Assembly: GCF_000350225.1 (NCBI RefSeq)
Contig: NW_005179132.1
Location: forward strand, 47,403-111,402
Length of the DNA: 64,000 nt
Origin: Chondrus crispus
Taxonomy: Eukaryota > Rhodophyta > Florideophyceae > Gigartinales > Gigartinaceae
Reading direction: 5' to 3'
In this document: piece after piece, positions 1-11,029 of the stretch
Position numbering within the stretch: the first letter of the stretch is position 1
Layout of the letters: the number at the start of each line of letters is the position of its first letter
Made by a program: the position numbers and the translations under genes
Notes under the pieces: generated by a model
What the model saw: the letters and a program-made list of their open reading frames with translations, nothing else
Databases searched by the model: none
What the model was told of the DNA's origin: nothing

Positions 1-498
1 GAATGGGTTGATATCATCCCATCCATGGCTGAAGTATTCCCGTGAAGCGTTCTTGGCGGCGGCAGCGAAGAGCCTCCTCGATTCCGGGAGCGACTTGCCC
101 GAACATTCGGAGATAGCACGAGCGATAGAGTCGAGACTCTGTTTGGTAAATTCTGGAGATATGCGACGGTCAAAGCGATACAGAAAAACAGCAGCGGCAA
201 AGGCGGCACGGTCGGTGCGAAGATGAGTGGCTATGGCAGGGTGATGGTGTTCAAAATAGCGAGCGAAAAACCTGCTAAAGGGCTCTGCGTTGGACGTCGA
301 GATGGGATACATTCCGCCGGAAGCAAGAAGCTTTGCACGAGAGTATCTGGGAAGATGGATTTGAAAGTCGAGGGATGTTACTGAAGCATTATAATCTGAA
401 AAGGAGGGTCGGTTTGACTTGGAGACGAGGGCTTTAAAGCGTGTTGTGTGCCGGGTAGGGATGCGATTTGCGTAGAAACAGGTACAGGCGCGGATCAT
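1..498 (-). CDS. Hypothetical protein, 3' end outside window; possible organelle-targeted
   Basis: The minus-strand frame is open without interruption from an in-frame TGA near 601-603 to the left window edge; the first ATG is at 496-498, giving at least 166 residues with the C-terminus beyond the window. The first ~35 residues are rich in Arg, Thr and Ser and lack acidic residues (MIRACTCFYANRIPTRHTTR), which resembles a mitochondrial or plastid transit peptide. The remainder is a balanced soluble-protein composition with an Ala/Arg-rich helical stretch toward the edge. I do not recognise the family. It lies downstream of, and on the same strand as, SF3A1, separated by about 0.5 kb. The plus-strand ORF in the same place is its antisense shadow. 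That it is coding is inferred from frame length and composition only. Confidence 0.5.
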   Translation of the reverse strand, partial: MIRACTCFYANRIPTRHTTRFKALVSKSNRPSFSDYNASVTSLDFQIHLPRYSRAKLLASGGMYPISTSNAEPFSRFFARYFEHHHPAIATHLRTDRAAFAAAVFLYRFDRRISPEFTKQSLDSIARAISECSGKSLPESRRLFAAAAKNASREYFSHGWDDINPF

Positions 499-1029
499 CT
501 GTACTCGACCCTGGAGGGAAGCCGCGGAGGGGGAGTGGCGGTGAGATGGGAGGATGAGAGCAAGGATACGTGCTGTCGGCAGAGTACCTATCTTGGGACT
601 TCAACTACAACCTGACTACGCCAATGGAAGTGATAGGTGACTCTTCTCATGATTGGCCCACGGCGTCCTGTGATGCGTTCCACTGCTTTGCAGTGTTTGC
701 ACAAACAGAAAATAGCTCTCTGGATATCCACGTCAGCATTCATGCCCCAAATTGTGCCCGTTTTCGCTGCTTCTGATATAGCATCGCTACCCCCCCCTCC
801 ATCCTTGTGGTGGACTCCTCCCACTATCATGGCAACTTGTGCTTGCCATCCTACGCTGGAGACATGACATCCCACCCGTGGACGGTTTGATACACAGAGA
901 CACATTTCGACGATGATTTACAGACTATGACGCCTACTCTTTTTCAGTTACTCGCTAAGGTGAAACACATCATTTCGACGCCAGCCAGCCTCGCTGGAAT
1001 AATCCTTACGTCACACTATGTATGTGCCT
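499..1029. other. Intergenic spacer between two minus-strand genes
   Basis: About 530 bases between the SF3A1 stop codon and the start of the next minus-strand gene. It must hold the SF3A1 3' end and the promoter of the downstream gene. I see short open frames on both strands with no recognisable product and no clear repeat. Confidence 0.5.
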
Positions 1030-3060
1030 TCAATGGTTTCGCTTTCTTCCCCCTCGTTCTTTCACTTCTAAAGTGATCGTCGTTTCGTTACTAACGTTGT
1101 AGAACGCGAGTGTCATCTTATCTTTGAGAAATCCGGCACCTTCCATGTGAAGCTTCTGCTTCTTCGCGGGTAGCTTTGTCCATTTCTCAATCACCTTCTT
1201 CAAATTACTCACCATTTTCTTCAATGGTGCCTTGAGCTCCATTTCCTGACCTTGCAGTTTCCATTCCTTGTTGGAGTGACTAGGCATTTTTATTCGCACT
1301 TGCGCATGCTGCCCTTGCTTCTGAAGCCATTCATCCGCTGTCATCAAACCAGGTAGCTTTTCCTCTGTAGCGATGCCTGCTGCCTCCGCCACTGCTGCTT
1401 CCTCCTCTGCGGCTGCAGTTTCGGCTGCCTTCTTTTTGGCTGCCTTTTCCAGCGCCTCCTTGGCTGCCTCTACACGCCGTCTTTTCGCCGGCGGAGAAAG
1501 CTCTTCAATCTCCATCCCAGGCAGCTTAGGCCCTAGTCGTTCCGCTTTCTTTAGTCTTACATCAGCTTCGGCTGCTGACGACTTTGGCTGTGTTGCCAGC
1601 GCTTCCTGTAGATCTCCCCGATTGTAGACACCACCCTCTGTCCGTTGTTGCTCCCATCGAGCTAAATGTCTAGCCATCTCCTCCCCTCTTGCCAAATTTT
1701 GCTTTCTATTCTTTGCCGCTGCCCGCGCTCGCTCGTCTTTGTATGAAGGATTGAGTAGTTCCGCTCGCATTGATGCTTCTGCCTGCGACAATGGAACGCG
1801 TTGCCCTGATGGCAAAACAACAGTCGGTTCGTCAGCGATGCTTCCAACCCTCACGTCATTCACTTGTTTGACAGGAATAGCAGTCGGCTCCTTGCGAATG
1901 CGATCCCAAGAGAGAGCCGTGTCGGCCTCAACCGTTACAACCATCCCGTGCTTCTCTGTTGTCTGAGAAAGAACACTCCCGTTAGGCGTTTCATCAGTAT
2001 CGATATCCATATCTACATCGCCTCGGTTCTTTTCTCTTTCTAGTTCTAGCTTCCTGGTAGCAGCAAGAATTTTGGGGAGTTGTTTAGCATCTGCCACAGG
2101 TGCTGGTAGGTTGGTCTCGTCATCGTCGATATCCACCGTCTCTAAAACAACAAAGTCATACCAATCAATTTGAGCAGCCTTAACCTTTTCGGACTCATCC
2201 ATGGCAGCGTCGTGTTCGCGCTCGGCACGTAGACATTCCCAATCATGCATATACCAGACGTCCTGCATTATGGCCTTTTCACATTCGCGTACGTTATGGC
2301 CTTTTGGTAAAAAATTTGAAGCATTGCCCTCAGTCATAATAGCTCTATATGCGTCGACGAGGCGCTGAAACACAATGAAGTGGGGGTGCATGGGTCTCAA
2401 GAAATCGAATAAGCTGTTTCGGGACTCTTTTGACCTCAGCGCGGTAAGAAATTCTCGCCCATTCTTCGCAACAAATTGTGCAGCAAGTTTCATGACTTCG
2501 AGACCCAGAGCATGGGGTTGAGGTGCCATGCTTATCAGGGTAAAGAGGTCTTCTGGTGGTGGTTCGCGCGGCTCTTGACGTGCTGCTTCTTCTTTAGCTC
2601 GTATTGATTTCAGAAACGAAACTTTTGCAGTTGCGCTTGTCGTCATCTTTTCATCAGCGGCGTCCTTGCTCCCTCTAACCGGTTCGTCGTCCGCCGTGGC
2701 CTGCGAAGCAGACGGCACCTGTCCATCCTTCGCGTGAATTTGATCCTTCGATGATAGGGGTTGCCCTTCTGTGATTATTTCCTTTCCTTTCTCAGCCTCA
2801 CTTGAAATACTCTGAACAGGTGCTGGTTGTCCAGTCGCGGCTGCACGAGCTTCGGCGACCTTGCTGCAGTAGTAGGCGTAGTAGGGATCAGAGACTTTGA
2901 GAAATGAGAACCGTGGGTCTTGGTTATGCTTCTGCAAGACGCGAGCCTCTAACGCAGGTTTCTTACCTACGTAGGTTGCCGTCGTTTCCAGAATCCCCTT
3001 TACTTCGGGAGGGGGGACAATGATTCCAACGCGTTCATCCGGTTCGACAGTACTCGCCAT
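1030..3060 (-). CDS. SF3A1: Splicing factor 3A subunit 1 (SF3A1 / Prp21)
   Basis: A 676-aa protein in one exon, starting at ATG 3058-3060. SF3a1 is a core U2 snRNP component that, with SF3a60, SF3a66 and SF3b, is needed for branch-site recognition by the prespliceosome in the nucleus. Visible domains in order: SURP module 1 at about residues 12-68 (VGIIVPPPEVKGILETTATY, then a PRFSFL...DPYYAYY signature); a charged linker; SURP module 2 at about 185-240 (KLAAQFVAKNGREFL ... FDFLRPMHPHF); a long acidic and Lys-rich middle; and a C-terminal ubiquitin-like domain from about residue 590, ending in ERGGRKRNH, close to the conserved basic tail of the family. Length is in the range of fungal-to-animal orthologues, toward the shorter side. 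The order SURP-SURP-Ubl is diagnostic, so confidence is high. No intron is needed to read the full protein. Confidence 0.95.
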   Translation of the reverse strand: MASTVEPDERVGIIVPPPEVKGILETTATYVGKKPALEARVLQKHNQDPRFSFLKVSDPYYAYYCSKVAEARAAATGQPAPVQSISSEAEKGKEIITEGQPLSSKDQIHAKDGQVPSASQATADDEPVRGSKDAADEKMTTSATAKVSFLKSIRAKEEAARQEPREPPPEDLFTLISMAPQPHALGLEVMKLAAQFVAKNGREFLTALRSKESRNSLFDFLRPMHPHFIVFQRLVDAYRAIMTEGNASNFLPKGHNVRECEKAIMQDVWYMHDWECLRAEREHDAAMDESEKVKAAQIDWYDFVVLETVDIDDDETNLPAPVADAKQLPKILAATRKLELEREKNRGDVDMDIDTDETPNGSVLSQTTEKHGMVVTVEADTALSWDRIRKEPTAIPVKQVNDVRVGSIADEPTVVLPSGQRVPLSQAEASMRAELLNPSYKDERARAAAKNRKQNLARGEEMARHLARWEQQRTEGGVYNRGDLQEALATQPKSSAAEADVRLKKAERLGPKLPGMEIEELSPPAKRRRVEAAKEALEKAAKKKAAETAAAEEEAAVAEAAGIATEEKLPGLMTADEWLQKQGQHAQVRIKMPSHSNKEWKLQGQEMELKAPLKKMVSNLKKVIEKWTKLPAKKQKLHMEGAGFLKDKMTLAFYNVSNETTITLEVKERGGRKRNH

Positions 3061-3829
3061 CGTAGCGAACAGATGAATTTCGTAATGGAGACGCTAGGTT
3101 GGACTATTTGACAGAACATGAATTCGCCGGAGGAAAGCAAGGTCGACGTCGAAACTGGGACAGTGCAATTTGGATAGTGAGCACGTATTGACCGAGCAGT
3201 TGGGATTTTTCAGAGTGTAGTTCGCTTACCTGCTGGAAAACAAAACATGGGAACGTGGCGTATTTCCATAGATAGTTCATTCAAGAACATGAAAGAAAGA
3301 TAGGCAGAAGCGAGGAGGTGTGCACTGCTCGGTGAGGCGAGAGCGGCGAGGAACGGCGTGAAACGTCGCCTGTTAGACGAGCCGCTGGTTGACGTGGTAT
3401 CTTGAAAAGCAAACTCTAAAATTTTCGAAAAAAAGGGTAATTGCGCATCATTTCACTCGAGACGGTTGGTCTCTGCAGGTCCTTCCAAACCAAGAGCACT
3501 GCCAAAGGAGACACCACCACTACGGCACCCCGTCGCCGACTCTGGAAAGCGCCGGTGGGCCCCGGCTCCTCGGGGGAGAGGGGTATCGGTGATCATTGGA
3601 ATCGTAGTCTTGAAGACTCATCGCCTTCAATACGCCGTTTCTTCTCTAATTCTCGCTGCGACTCATCACCCCGCCCGTATCATACAGTAGTGTGCGAGGG
3701 AATGTCTTGGTGACTGGCCCCGCAAGGGTTTAACGGGGCATGCGAAGGCGCCAGACTGGAGAGAAACTCTCAAGACAGTACTGCACAGTGTCTTTAAACC
3801 ATTTCCCTTTGTGGAAGGATTCGAATTCC

Positions 3830-4170
3830 GTGAACGATTTCGCTGTCTTATCTAGTCTCGTCGATGTAAGACGAGGGAAGACAGAAGCGGCAGTCATCTT
3901 CTTTCATACTATACTTTACCTCCAGAATTCAAGTCCACTCCACACAACGCGCTCGTCCCTCTCCGTGCCCACTTCACGACGCTTGTCCGTTTTTCTTCAA
4001 CTCATGCTTCAGTGTCTTCACAATATCGAGCTCCATTCCCGTTTCATAGACTCAAGATATACTGTATCCGATGTATTACAGTACAGTTGCAGTAGAAACC
4101 CAAAATTAATGGCGCGTTGAAAGAACAACTGACACGATTCTCGAAGAGCATTCATTAACAAGCTAACCGC
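3830..4170 (+). repeat. Dispersed repeat, copy 1
   Basis: About 340 bases that align by eye with 6070-6450. Shared blocks include CAGGAATTCAAGTCTACTCC-like, the C-ACTCCACG-TG block, the GTCTTCACAA block, ATTACAGTGCAGTT-like followed by AGTAGAAACYCAA, and GACACG...TCATTAA..CTAACCG. No coding potential is conserved, so this is a non-coding dispersed element of unknown class. No terminal inverted repeats or target duplications were found. Confidence 0.6.
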
Positions 4171-5347
4171 CTGTCCCTAACATTAGTTAGAAACAGGACA
4201 TGACTGAACAAAAAAGCTAATAAGTTAGACATCCGGCTCTGGCGACACACACTTCTGGCAAGCTTTCATAATGGCATCCTCCTTCTGCATCATGCTCCAG
4301 TGGACCTGAACTCTCCCGCGCTCGTTGTCGGCGTCTAGATTTCTAGGTGACTTGAGTAAACTTCAACCTAGTTGTTCGATACATAGAATTTTGTTGGAGG
4401 CTATGAATCTATTTAGGCACGAAGCTGATGATTTTCAAACGCGTTCTTCACGACAGTCGACTTAGGCATAGCAACAAAATCAAGGTTCTGGGCTTCATGA
4501 GTGCTTGCGGTTGAAGTCTCAGAGCTCCGATAAGAGATGCAGCAAAGCCTGAAGATCATATTTTGCGATTGTTTCTCACAAAACGGGCGCAGGGTATGGA
4601 CACTTTTATGCGGTGTTGCAAAAGGAGTGCCCTCGGGCGAGACAACAGGGAGCCTGGGTAACAGTGATGAGGCCCAACACTTATGACAGAGAACTTTCAC
4701 GCTGGGCACAGAAGATCGCCGGGAGGGACAGATGTGGTCGCAGAGGACCTATACTAGGAAAATTCGAATTCAGTGTTTCCACAAGGTCTTGGCGATACGC
4801 GTTATCTTTTCTGCACCAATGTCTGACCGGGGATGAAAGAATTGGATGTATGTGATCGGGGACGTGAGGATATGATAGGAAAGTGTGGAATGAGGGGAAT
4901 GCAGTGTCCTAGAAGTTTGAGGATGAAACGTGTTTTAATGACGTCTTTCGAATTCATTGAATAGGAGCCCTGACTGCCCGGTTTTTGGTGGCTTACTGAA
5001 TCCAGTTGGGCCGCGTAACATCCGATCACAATACACAGGACGTAAATGAGCCAAACGGAGAATAGAGACTGTAACCTTAGGGCACGTCAATCGGAGAAAA
5101 GAATAGCGGCCTGTGACAAGTACATGATTAGCCTTTCGCGCACATACGCGTGGTTTATGTTTAAATCTGCACGTGAAAACGTAGAGACAGTGATACTGTC
5201 TCGAACGCCATCGAAAAAGCATTGAATCCAAGCTTTCCATACCTACTTGCAGCTGTTCAAGACTGTTGTGAATGAGCGCCGACATCTCCCGTGCATGCAG
5301 CCCGGGCTTGGTCCAGAACATGCAAAGTGTAAACAACTATGCGTGTG

Positions 5348-5424
5348 TCACTCTCACACTCACTGCCACTCTCACACTCTCTGCCACTCTCACACGCGCT
5401 GCCACTCTCACACGCGCTGCCACT
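5348..5424 (+). repeat. 18-bp minisatellite, about four units
   Basis: Tandem units of the form TGCCACTCTCACACGCGC, with earlier units carrying CACTC or CTCTC in place of CACGCGC. The repeat reads open in several frames, which produces spurious Thr/Leu- or His/Ser-rich ORFs on both strands. Confidence 0.85.
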
Positions 5425-5770
5425 ATGTCCCAGTCGATTCAGCGCATCTCCATGCTCATCCAGGAAAGCCCGACCCTCCCGTGAGTGAACCAAAGCGGCA
5501 TTTCATCTATCTCAACACGCCCAACGTTCGGAATGCTACCTCGTCCCCGCTTGCAATAACCACTGGTTGATCAGTAGCTGGTCTAGCATGTGCCTACCTG
5601 GAAAAACAACGAATTGCAAATCGCCGTTATGGCATGACACGTGAACCCGCACTCGCACCCTGGCTCGACCGCCCCCTCCGATTGATGCTGACGTTCTCCC
5701 CTGAATTGGCTTCATTCATCATAGCCGCATTTACGTGTGCTTGGCACCAATGCTAGCTGACTGCCAAGGT

Positions 5771-5814
5771 AACGATACTACAGTACAAGGGTACCCTGGT
5801 ACTGTGGTATCATT
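5771..5814. repeat. 44-bp near-perfect palindrome
   Basis: Two 22-bp arms around a central GGGTACCC; only about three base pairs are mismatched. Each arm contains the TACAGTAC/GTACTGT core that recurs across the window. It could form a long cruciform or RNA hairpin. No flanking target duplication is visible. Confidence 0.8.
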
Positions 5815-6069
5815 GGGGAATCCTGTTACTCTATATTCTAATTCACAATAATTTATGATACTTCTCATACACGTACCGGTGCACAGGCTCGACATATTCT
5901 TGAGGGTCAATTGTCGAGTGACAACAACTTGCGAGATGCCAGTAAGTGATCGCCTGCCCATGCTTCTGTGTCATACACGTGGAAGGACGCATCCCACAAA
6001 ATGACGACGCCTGGGATCACAAGGTCCGGTTGGATCGCCGTTTGCACCATTCATCCCGCCCCTTAACTC

Positions 6070-6450
6070 TCCTTCTAACGATTGCGCGAACGTGAGGGTT
6101 CGCTCACCTTCGCGCAAAAGAAAGTCTTTCTTATCTATAGTACTCTCGCTGGCGCAAAGCGAAACGAGACAGCATTAGCATTTCTCCTCTTTCGTACTGT
6201 ACTGACCCCCAGGAATTCAAGTCTACTCCACGCGACTCACTTGTTTCTCCCCGTGTCCACTCCACGGTGCGTTTCTGCTTTCCCAAACCCGTGCTAAAGC
6301 GTCTTCACAACTACAGTATCTGAAACACATTTCCATTAAAGAGATATAATTAATAAAAAATGATTACAGTGCAGTTAGAGTAGAAACTCAACACTGGCTG
6401 CTCGAACTTGCAATGAGCTAGACACGGTCATCCAGAACATTCCTTCCTAA
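6070..6450 (+). repeat. Dispersed repeat, copy 2
   Basis: Direct-orientation partner of 3830-4170, diverged by many substitutions and small indels. The best match runs from about 6190 (GAATTCAAGTCTACTCCACG) to about 6450. It includes an AT-rich insertion near 6340-6360 absent from copy 1. Nothing indicates a gene. Confidence 0.6.
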
Positions 6451-7681
6451 TAACCCGTTTCATACAGTAGCAACACACACTGAAACCTCCACTGGAAATA
6501 GGTGTCGTACACAGTACCCTTGGGTAATAGTATCACTAAGAAACAATTGATCATAAAGTATAGATCTGCCTGGACGTCTTTCATGTTCTCCGAATGGAGG
6601 ACCTCTATCCCTGAATGCCTAGTGGCCGGATATCTTGATGACGAGGTTCATAATATTTGGGTTTGTCTTCTGGGTCCATGCGTCGAGGGCTTTCGAGAGT
6701 GCAAGATACTTCGTTGATGTGGACGGACCTCTACATTGACGGCCGTTTCAAAGAGGACGACGGGAAACCTTGCCTTGTTTACAACGCACCGTTAGAAGCG
6801 ACAGCGGTGGCGCGCATTACCGCCACTGGTGAGACGGACTCAATCGTTTATCGGGCACCGCTCAGCTCTCGGAGTGACACAACAGAACTTGAGCGAGCTC
6901 CGCCGTGGTGAATTGCAATGACGACATAAAAAAGGCATCCTGCCCAATCGCCGGGATTCACCATCTTCTCATTCCACATTAATCTGTCATACGCCCGTCT
7001 CCGCGGCAGACCGACAAACATCGAGCTCTCCCATCCTTGCCTAGTCATCGGCACATAGGCGTCTCCAAGACCCGGTGGATACGCGGATTTCGAATTCATC
7101 CGTTTACAATGGTCCTGCGTGATCGCATCCGTCATCCTGCAGCCCCCTTTGCCGATTGTAAATTTCCTCTTTCACTAGTTTTAGACTTCACACTATCATC
7201 CCAACTTCCTGTTGTCCCACTTGGAGGCCCCACTTTACGAAAGTGAGCATTCTCGAAGTATTTTTTGTTTCACGAAGACACCTTCATACACGATTACTCT
7301 CAAGCCGCCGCCTCAGCGTCTGTCGGGGCCATAAGACCTCAGCATCGTACATCACGCAGCCTGAAACTCTGTCAACCTATAGCTCTGCGCGACTTGATTG
7401 TAGCGTAGAACTTATTTGAAAATCACCATATACAAACCGTACTCCGGTGGTATACAAACCTTTCTTCGAACAGCAGTCCCCATATAGATTATGTATTCGC
7501 CCGCCTCATTCACAAGTACATACATGCCTATTAGTGATTCCTGTTTTCTCGGGAATCCCTTCATGCTCTTTTTTATTTTCTCTCTCGTTTTCTCTGCATA
7601 TTCTTTTGCTCTCTCTCCAACTCTTCTCGCTCACCCGTTGTCTGCCGTTCGTTTCTTCCCACATTAAAACTTATCATCAAC

Positions 7682-9769
7682 ATGAATAACAGAAGTGTTT
7701 CAAATACTGCCGCTTCTAACTCCGCGGGCTCCCAGGACTTTGAAGACGATATCGTGGTTCCTGTCAGAGACGAATCAAGCTCACATCTCACTGGCCAACA
7801 CTTCGGCAGCGAAGCTCGTTTAAATGGAAATCCGAATGACTGCAGATGCGCAGATGATTCGTACTCTCCGTTCGCCGCATTCAATACTGAAGATCTTCTT
7901 CCATTGCATTGGCACGAACCACAAAATGATCCACCAATATGGGAAACACCGCCAATCCTCCCATCGAGCGGAAGCTCTACTGATGCGGAAGACATGGATA
8001 TCGAGCATGCTGCAAACCTTGACGAAGATATGGTCTTTACCCTTGACCAGCAACGGACCGCCCCAAACGCTGGTGCTGCCCTAAGACATCCTCCAGTGCG
8101 CCTTCTCGATCTTCCTGATGATATCCTCCTCCACATTATTTCTCTTTGTTCTACCCGCTGCCGCTCTAATGATCCAAATCATCAGTATGATGTTCCAGTG
8201 GGACTAGATGAGATTTTCTACACATGCCCACGCTTGAGGGAACTGTTTTCAACTTTTTGCGAACATCTTGCTTTTGAACCACTTTCGAATTGGGAATACG
8301 TCAACTACTGGTTCGAGATCGCCACACCCGGTCTCAAGAGTGTTCGATTTCACGACCTGCCTACTGATGACGAGGATGAGATACGCTGGCGGTCACTCCC
8401 TGCTTGCTTTTTCTTCGCACTCATTTCGGAGCATGCCCCACGCTTGCAGCGTTTGGATCTTTCCGGTGTCCACCCCATCACCGTAGTGGACAGTCGCTTG
8501 CTTGGAGACCTTCTGCACAAGTTAAGGGAAACCCTGACTACACTTGTTGTCAAGGCCTCTGAGGCTGACGAATACAATTACTTGTCAGGAGCTGTAGTGG
8601 CTGGCTCTTTGCGCCGTCTAGTTGAATTTCGGGTGAAGTGGTTGCCTAGACAGCACAAGAAAGACTTGCGAGAAATGCTTGAATCGTTCAGATACGAACC
8701 AAACCGTAACGCGAAAATACATTCTATTGTCCGGAAAGGGGGCCCCTGGAAGACACTACAACCTGGCCTCCGGCGGATTCAGGTTCAGGTAAGTGCATCT
8801 GAACCCGACCGAAGACAAACTGTTCCATTGTTTGGGCCACTTGATTGGGTCAGTTTACATGGCGTCGGCGTGGAGGAGCTGCAGCTCTCAGTACAGCAGG
8901 CAAGAACCGTGGATAAGGACCCGTTGCCCCTTGGCCTGATCCACTGTTTCCCAGACCTTCGTGTTTTAAGTCTGGAAGGCTTCGCTATAGGGAATAGTGA
9001 GTTGGTACAAATCCTGGCCCGCTCTAGAAAGTTGGATGACCTGCGTATTTCCAATTGCAAATTGCAGGAAAGCGAGTTGGACAGACTTGTTTGGCCTTTA
9101 GAGAGTTCGAAGGTGTTTTCCGAGTTCATTCGCATCTGTGGAAACCACCTGAGAGTGTTCAAATCTCGTGATAGATCGTTCAACGCAGCTGATCTGGAGT
9201 TGCTAAAGTATTATCACCCGCTGCTGACAGAACTGCATGTCGTCTTAGCCCGCACATCTGGTGTTGCCTTTCGGGAGTTATGTATCGCAATGAAAGACAC
9301 GCTTTCCTTGGTCGGAGTGTATGGGAGCAACAGCGACGAGATACAACCAATTACTATGAAAGATCGTGAGGAAATCGTAGCCGCTCTGCGTCACTTGCCG
9401 CTATCCTCCTTTCAGTCCTCCCACATCGACTTATCAACGGCCAACTTTCAGGCAATTATTGCGAACGCCAGTGCAACATTGAGGGTCCTTCGGGTTCAGA
9501 CAAACTTCAAAGATTGTGCCAGGAATCAGTTGCGCTGCGTACTGACAGTTCTCCTAGCAGCGACGGGATGCAAGGACCTCAGAGAAATCGTAATTGACTC
9601 TCACTCCGTTCACAAAACTCGGCTCTCATCAATGTTTGGAATGCTGATCATGACGACGTTGAAACAACTTCGACGAACAGCCCCAAAGCTTAGAGCTCAC
9701 AGCCTGGAAACGATTCTGCGCACATGGATTGATGACCATGAGACAGAAGGCCCTAGATCTTTGGACTAA
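7682..9769 (+). CDS. F-box/leucine-rich-repeat protein
   Basis: A 695-aa protein starting at ATG 7682 and ending at TAA 9767-9769. An acidic, low-complexity N-terminus (residues 1-135) is followed by a canonical F-box at about 140-185 (VRLLDLPDDILLHIISLC) and then irregular leucine-rich repeats to the C-terminus (for example LRVLSLEGFAIGNSELVQIL). F-box proteins bind Skp1 and act as the substrate receptors of SCF ubiquitin ligases; the LRR part would select the substrate, which is unknown here. A GTAAGT hexamer at about 8789 resembles a splice donor but the frame continues through it, so I treat the gene as intronless. A broken paralogue of residues ~500-625 lies at 62.06-62.55 kb, so this is a family in the genome. 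Confidence 0.85.
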   Translation: MNNRSVSNTAASNSAGSQDFEDDIVVPVRDESSSHLTGQHFGSEARLNGNPNDCRCADDSYSPFAAFNTEDLLPLHWHEPQNDPPIWETPPILPSSGSSTDAEDMDIEHAANLDEDMVFTLDQQRTAPNAGAALRHPPVRLLDLPDDILLHIISLCSTRCRSNDPNHQYDVPVGLDEIFYTCPRLRELFSTFCEHLAFEPLSNWEYVNYWFEIATPGLKSVRFHDLPTDDEDEIRWRSLPACFFFALISEHAPRLQRLDLSGVHPITVVDSRLLGDLLHKLRETLTTLVVKASEADEYNYLSGAVVAGSLRRLVEFRVKWLPRQHKKDLREMLESFRYEPNRNAKIHSIVRKGGPWKTLQPGLRRIQVQVSASEPDRRQTVPLFGPLDWVSLHGVGVEELQLSVQQARTVDKDPLPLGLIHCFPDLRVLSLEGFAIGNSELVQILARSRKLDDLRISNCKLQESELDRLVWPLESSKVFSEFIRICGNHLRVFKSRDRSFNAADLELLKYYHPLLTELHVVLARTSGVAFRELCIAMKDTLSLVGVYGSNSDEIQPITMKDREEIVAALRHLPLSSFQSSHIDLSTANFQAIIANASATLRVLRVQTNFKDCARNQLRCVLTVLLAATGCKDLREIVIDSHSVHKTRLSSMFGMLIMTTLKQLRRTAPKLRAHSLETILRTWIDDHETEGPRSLD

Positions 9770-11029
9770 TGGATGCCCATCCATCCGTAAAAATATTCCT
9801 GGAGTTGTAGAATTATTGGTATCAATGCTAGGATGAAAACGTATCCCCAGAATATATAATCGCTGGGTTCATATGTTGATGGTCGAGTGCGGAAAGGAAG
9901 TTGATACAGCACTAAGGTCGCAGGCATCAAAAATTGTCCCAGAATGACTTTCGTTGTTCGCTGCAGTTCTGCAACTATAGTGATGGACTTCAACTCAGCT
10001 AATCTCCCAGCATGGAGGCTGGTAATAAATTTCAACAAACAGCTTGTGCAGTGTTTCACCAGGCCTTAAAAGAGACAGAATAACTGTGGGTCGTTCTGAC
10101 ACAGATCTTTGTGCAGTACAGTGCACCGATCACCGCAATTAGATTGGTCTAATTTAAAAAGGAACCACAAAAAACTAACCTCCAAACCCTAATTGTATTA
10201 GTCTAACTAATACTGTATATTTACGCACCTCAGTTAATTTTGTGGTTCGGTTCTCAAATAACTTAGCCTATGCTAATTTTGGTTGTTCGAAATTAGATTC
10301 GGCGGGAGAAGGTCCACATCTTTATTCCTCAACGACTTGCCCTTGAAAAAAGGTCCTGTGTTTTGCCACTATGCGCTGGAGCTCGTCGGAAAATTGCTTT
10401 TCTTCCCAGTTCACATTTAAATGGGTCGGGTGGAAAAGTAGAAGTGGCTGTGTTGTTGTTGGCTAGACGGGTGGCCAATGCTTGAGCAATTGCTCTCTCA
10501 ATTGGTCCAGCAGTCGAGTCGGCACAGTGACACTCTTACGGCGAGGTGAGAATGTTCTGCGATGGGTGTGAGATATTTTTCCGGAAAAATTACATTTTAC
10601 TCTAGAGGGAGATTTTATACTGTAGTCCGAGATTTTATTTGAATTTTACAGAAGCGCACGCGGACGGCCTGGGGAATCCGGGCCGGACGCGTGGACGCTT
10701 CTAGAAGGAATTACGTGGAAATAAAAGCGTGGGAGGTGACGGGCGCAGAGGGGAGACAACGGTACGGACACCACGGGACTGACAGCGGACCCTACGCTTC
10801 CCCGCTAAACCTGACCTCACCACCGAGAAAAAAACGCCTCCCCCTCTTTACCCCACAACATGTTACTCTTGTGGAGGGCTGATGCAGACACAATTGCAGG
10901 CTCTAACCCTGTTACCTACGATGGGTCGAATGTGTAAGATGTTTCCAAGTTTCTGTTTGTATACGAGAACATCATTATGCGCGGCAAGCACAACGAGGAG
11001 AACGCAGGAGCTATCTTATGCCATCTCCA
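9770..11029. other. Spacer between the F-box gene and the gypsy-A 3' LTR
   Basis: About 1.26 kb with no supported gene. A 97-codon minus-strand frame at 9766-10059 has hydrophobic stretches but begins with GTG and matches nothing I know. An AT-rich stretch at about 10130-10300 holds an inverted repeat listed separately. From about 10650 the sequence becomes GC-rich up to the LTR. Confidence 0.4.
10162..10249. repeat. Inverted repeat, 15-17-bp arms
   Basis: Arm GAACCACAAAAAACTAA at 10162-10178 pairs with TTAATTTTGTGGTTC at about 10234-10248. Between the arms lies a smaller palindrome ATTAGTCTAACTAAT. The AT-rich fold-back suggests a MITE-like relic; no target duplication was identified. Confidence 0.5.

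Larger units (their letters stand above)
3061..7681. other. Gene-poor spacer of 4.6 kb between SF3A1 and the F-box gene
   Basis: No frame here has a recognisable product, and the longer ones (for example 3740-4120 plus and 4935-5336 minus) lack motifs. What it does hold is listed separately: two copies of a dispersed repeat, a short minisatellite and a 44-bp palindrome. It must also contain divergent promoters, since SF3A1 is read leftward and the F-box gene rightward. The last ~100 bases before 7682 are pyrimidine-rich (runs of TTTTCTCTC), plausibly leader of the F-box mRNA. Confidence 0.5.

Noticed and set aside
8-226. 72-codon plus-strand ORF at the left edge
   Set aside because: Antisense of a longer, uninterrupted minus-strand frame with better protein composition.
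1373-1966. Plus-strand ORFs of 75-84 codons inside SF3A1
   Set aside because: Ala/Ser-rich shadows of the Glu/Ala/Lys-rich stretch of SF3A1 on the other strand.
5247-5570. His/Ser- and Thr/Leu-rich ORFs on both strands
   Set aside because: Created by the 18-bp minisatellite; different frames stay open simultaneously.
9766-10059. 97-codon minus-strand frame with two hydrophobic stretches
   Set aside because: Starts with GTG, has no upstream exon or family match, and overlaps the F-box gene end; not enough to call a gene.
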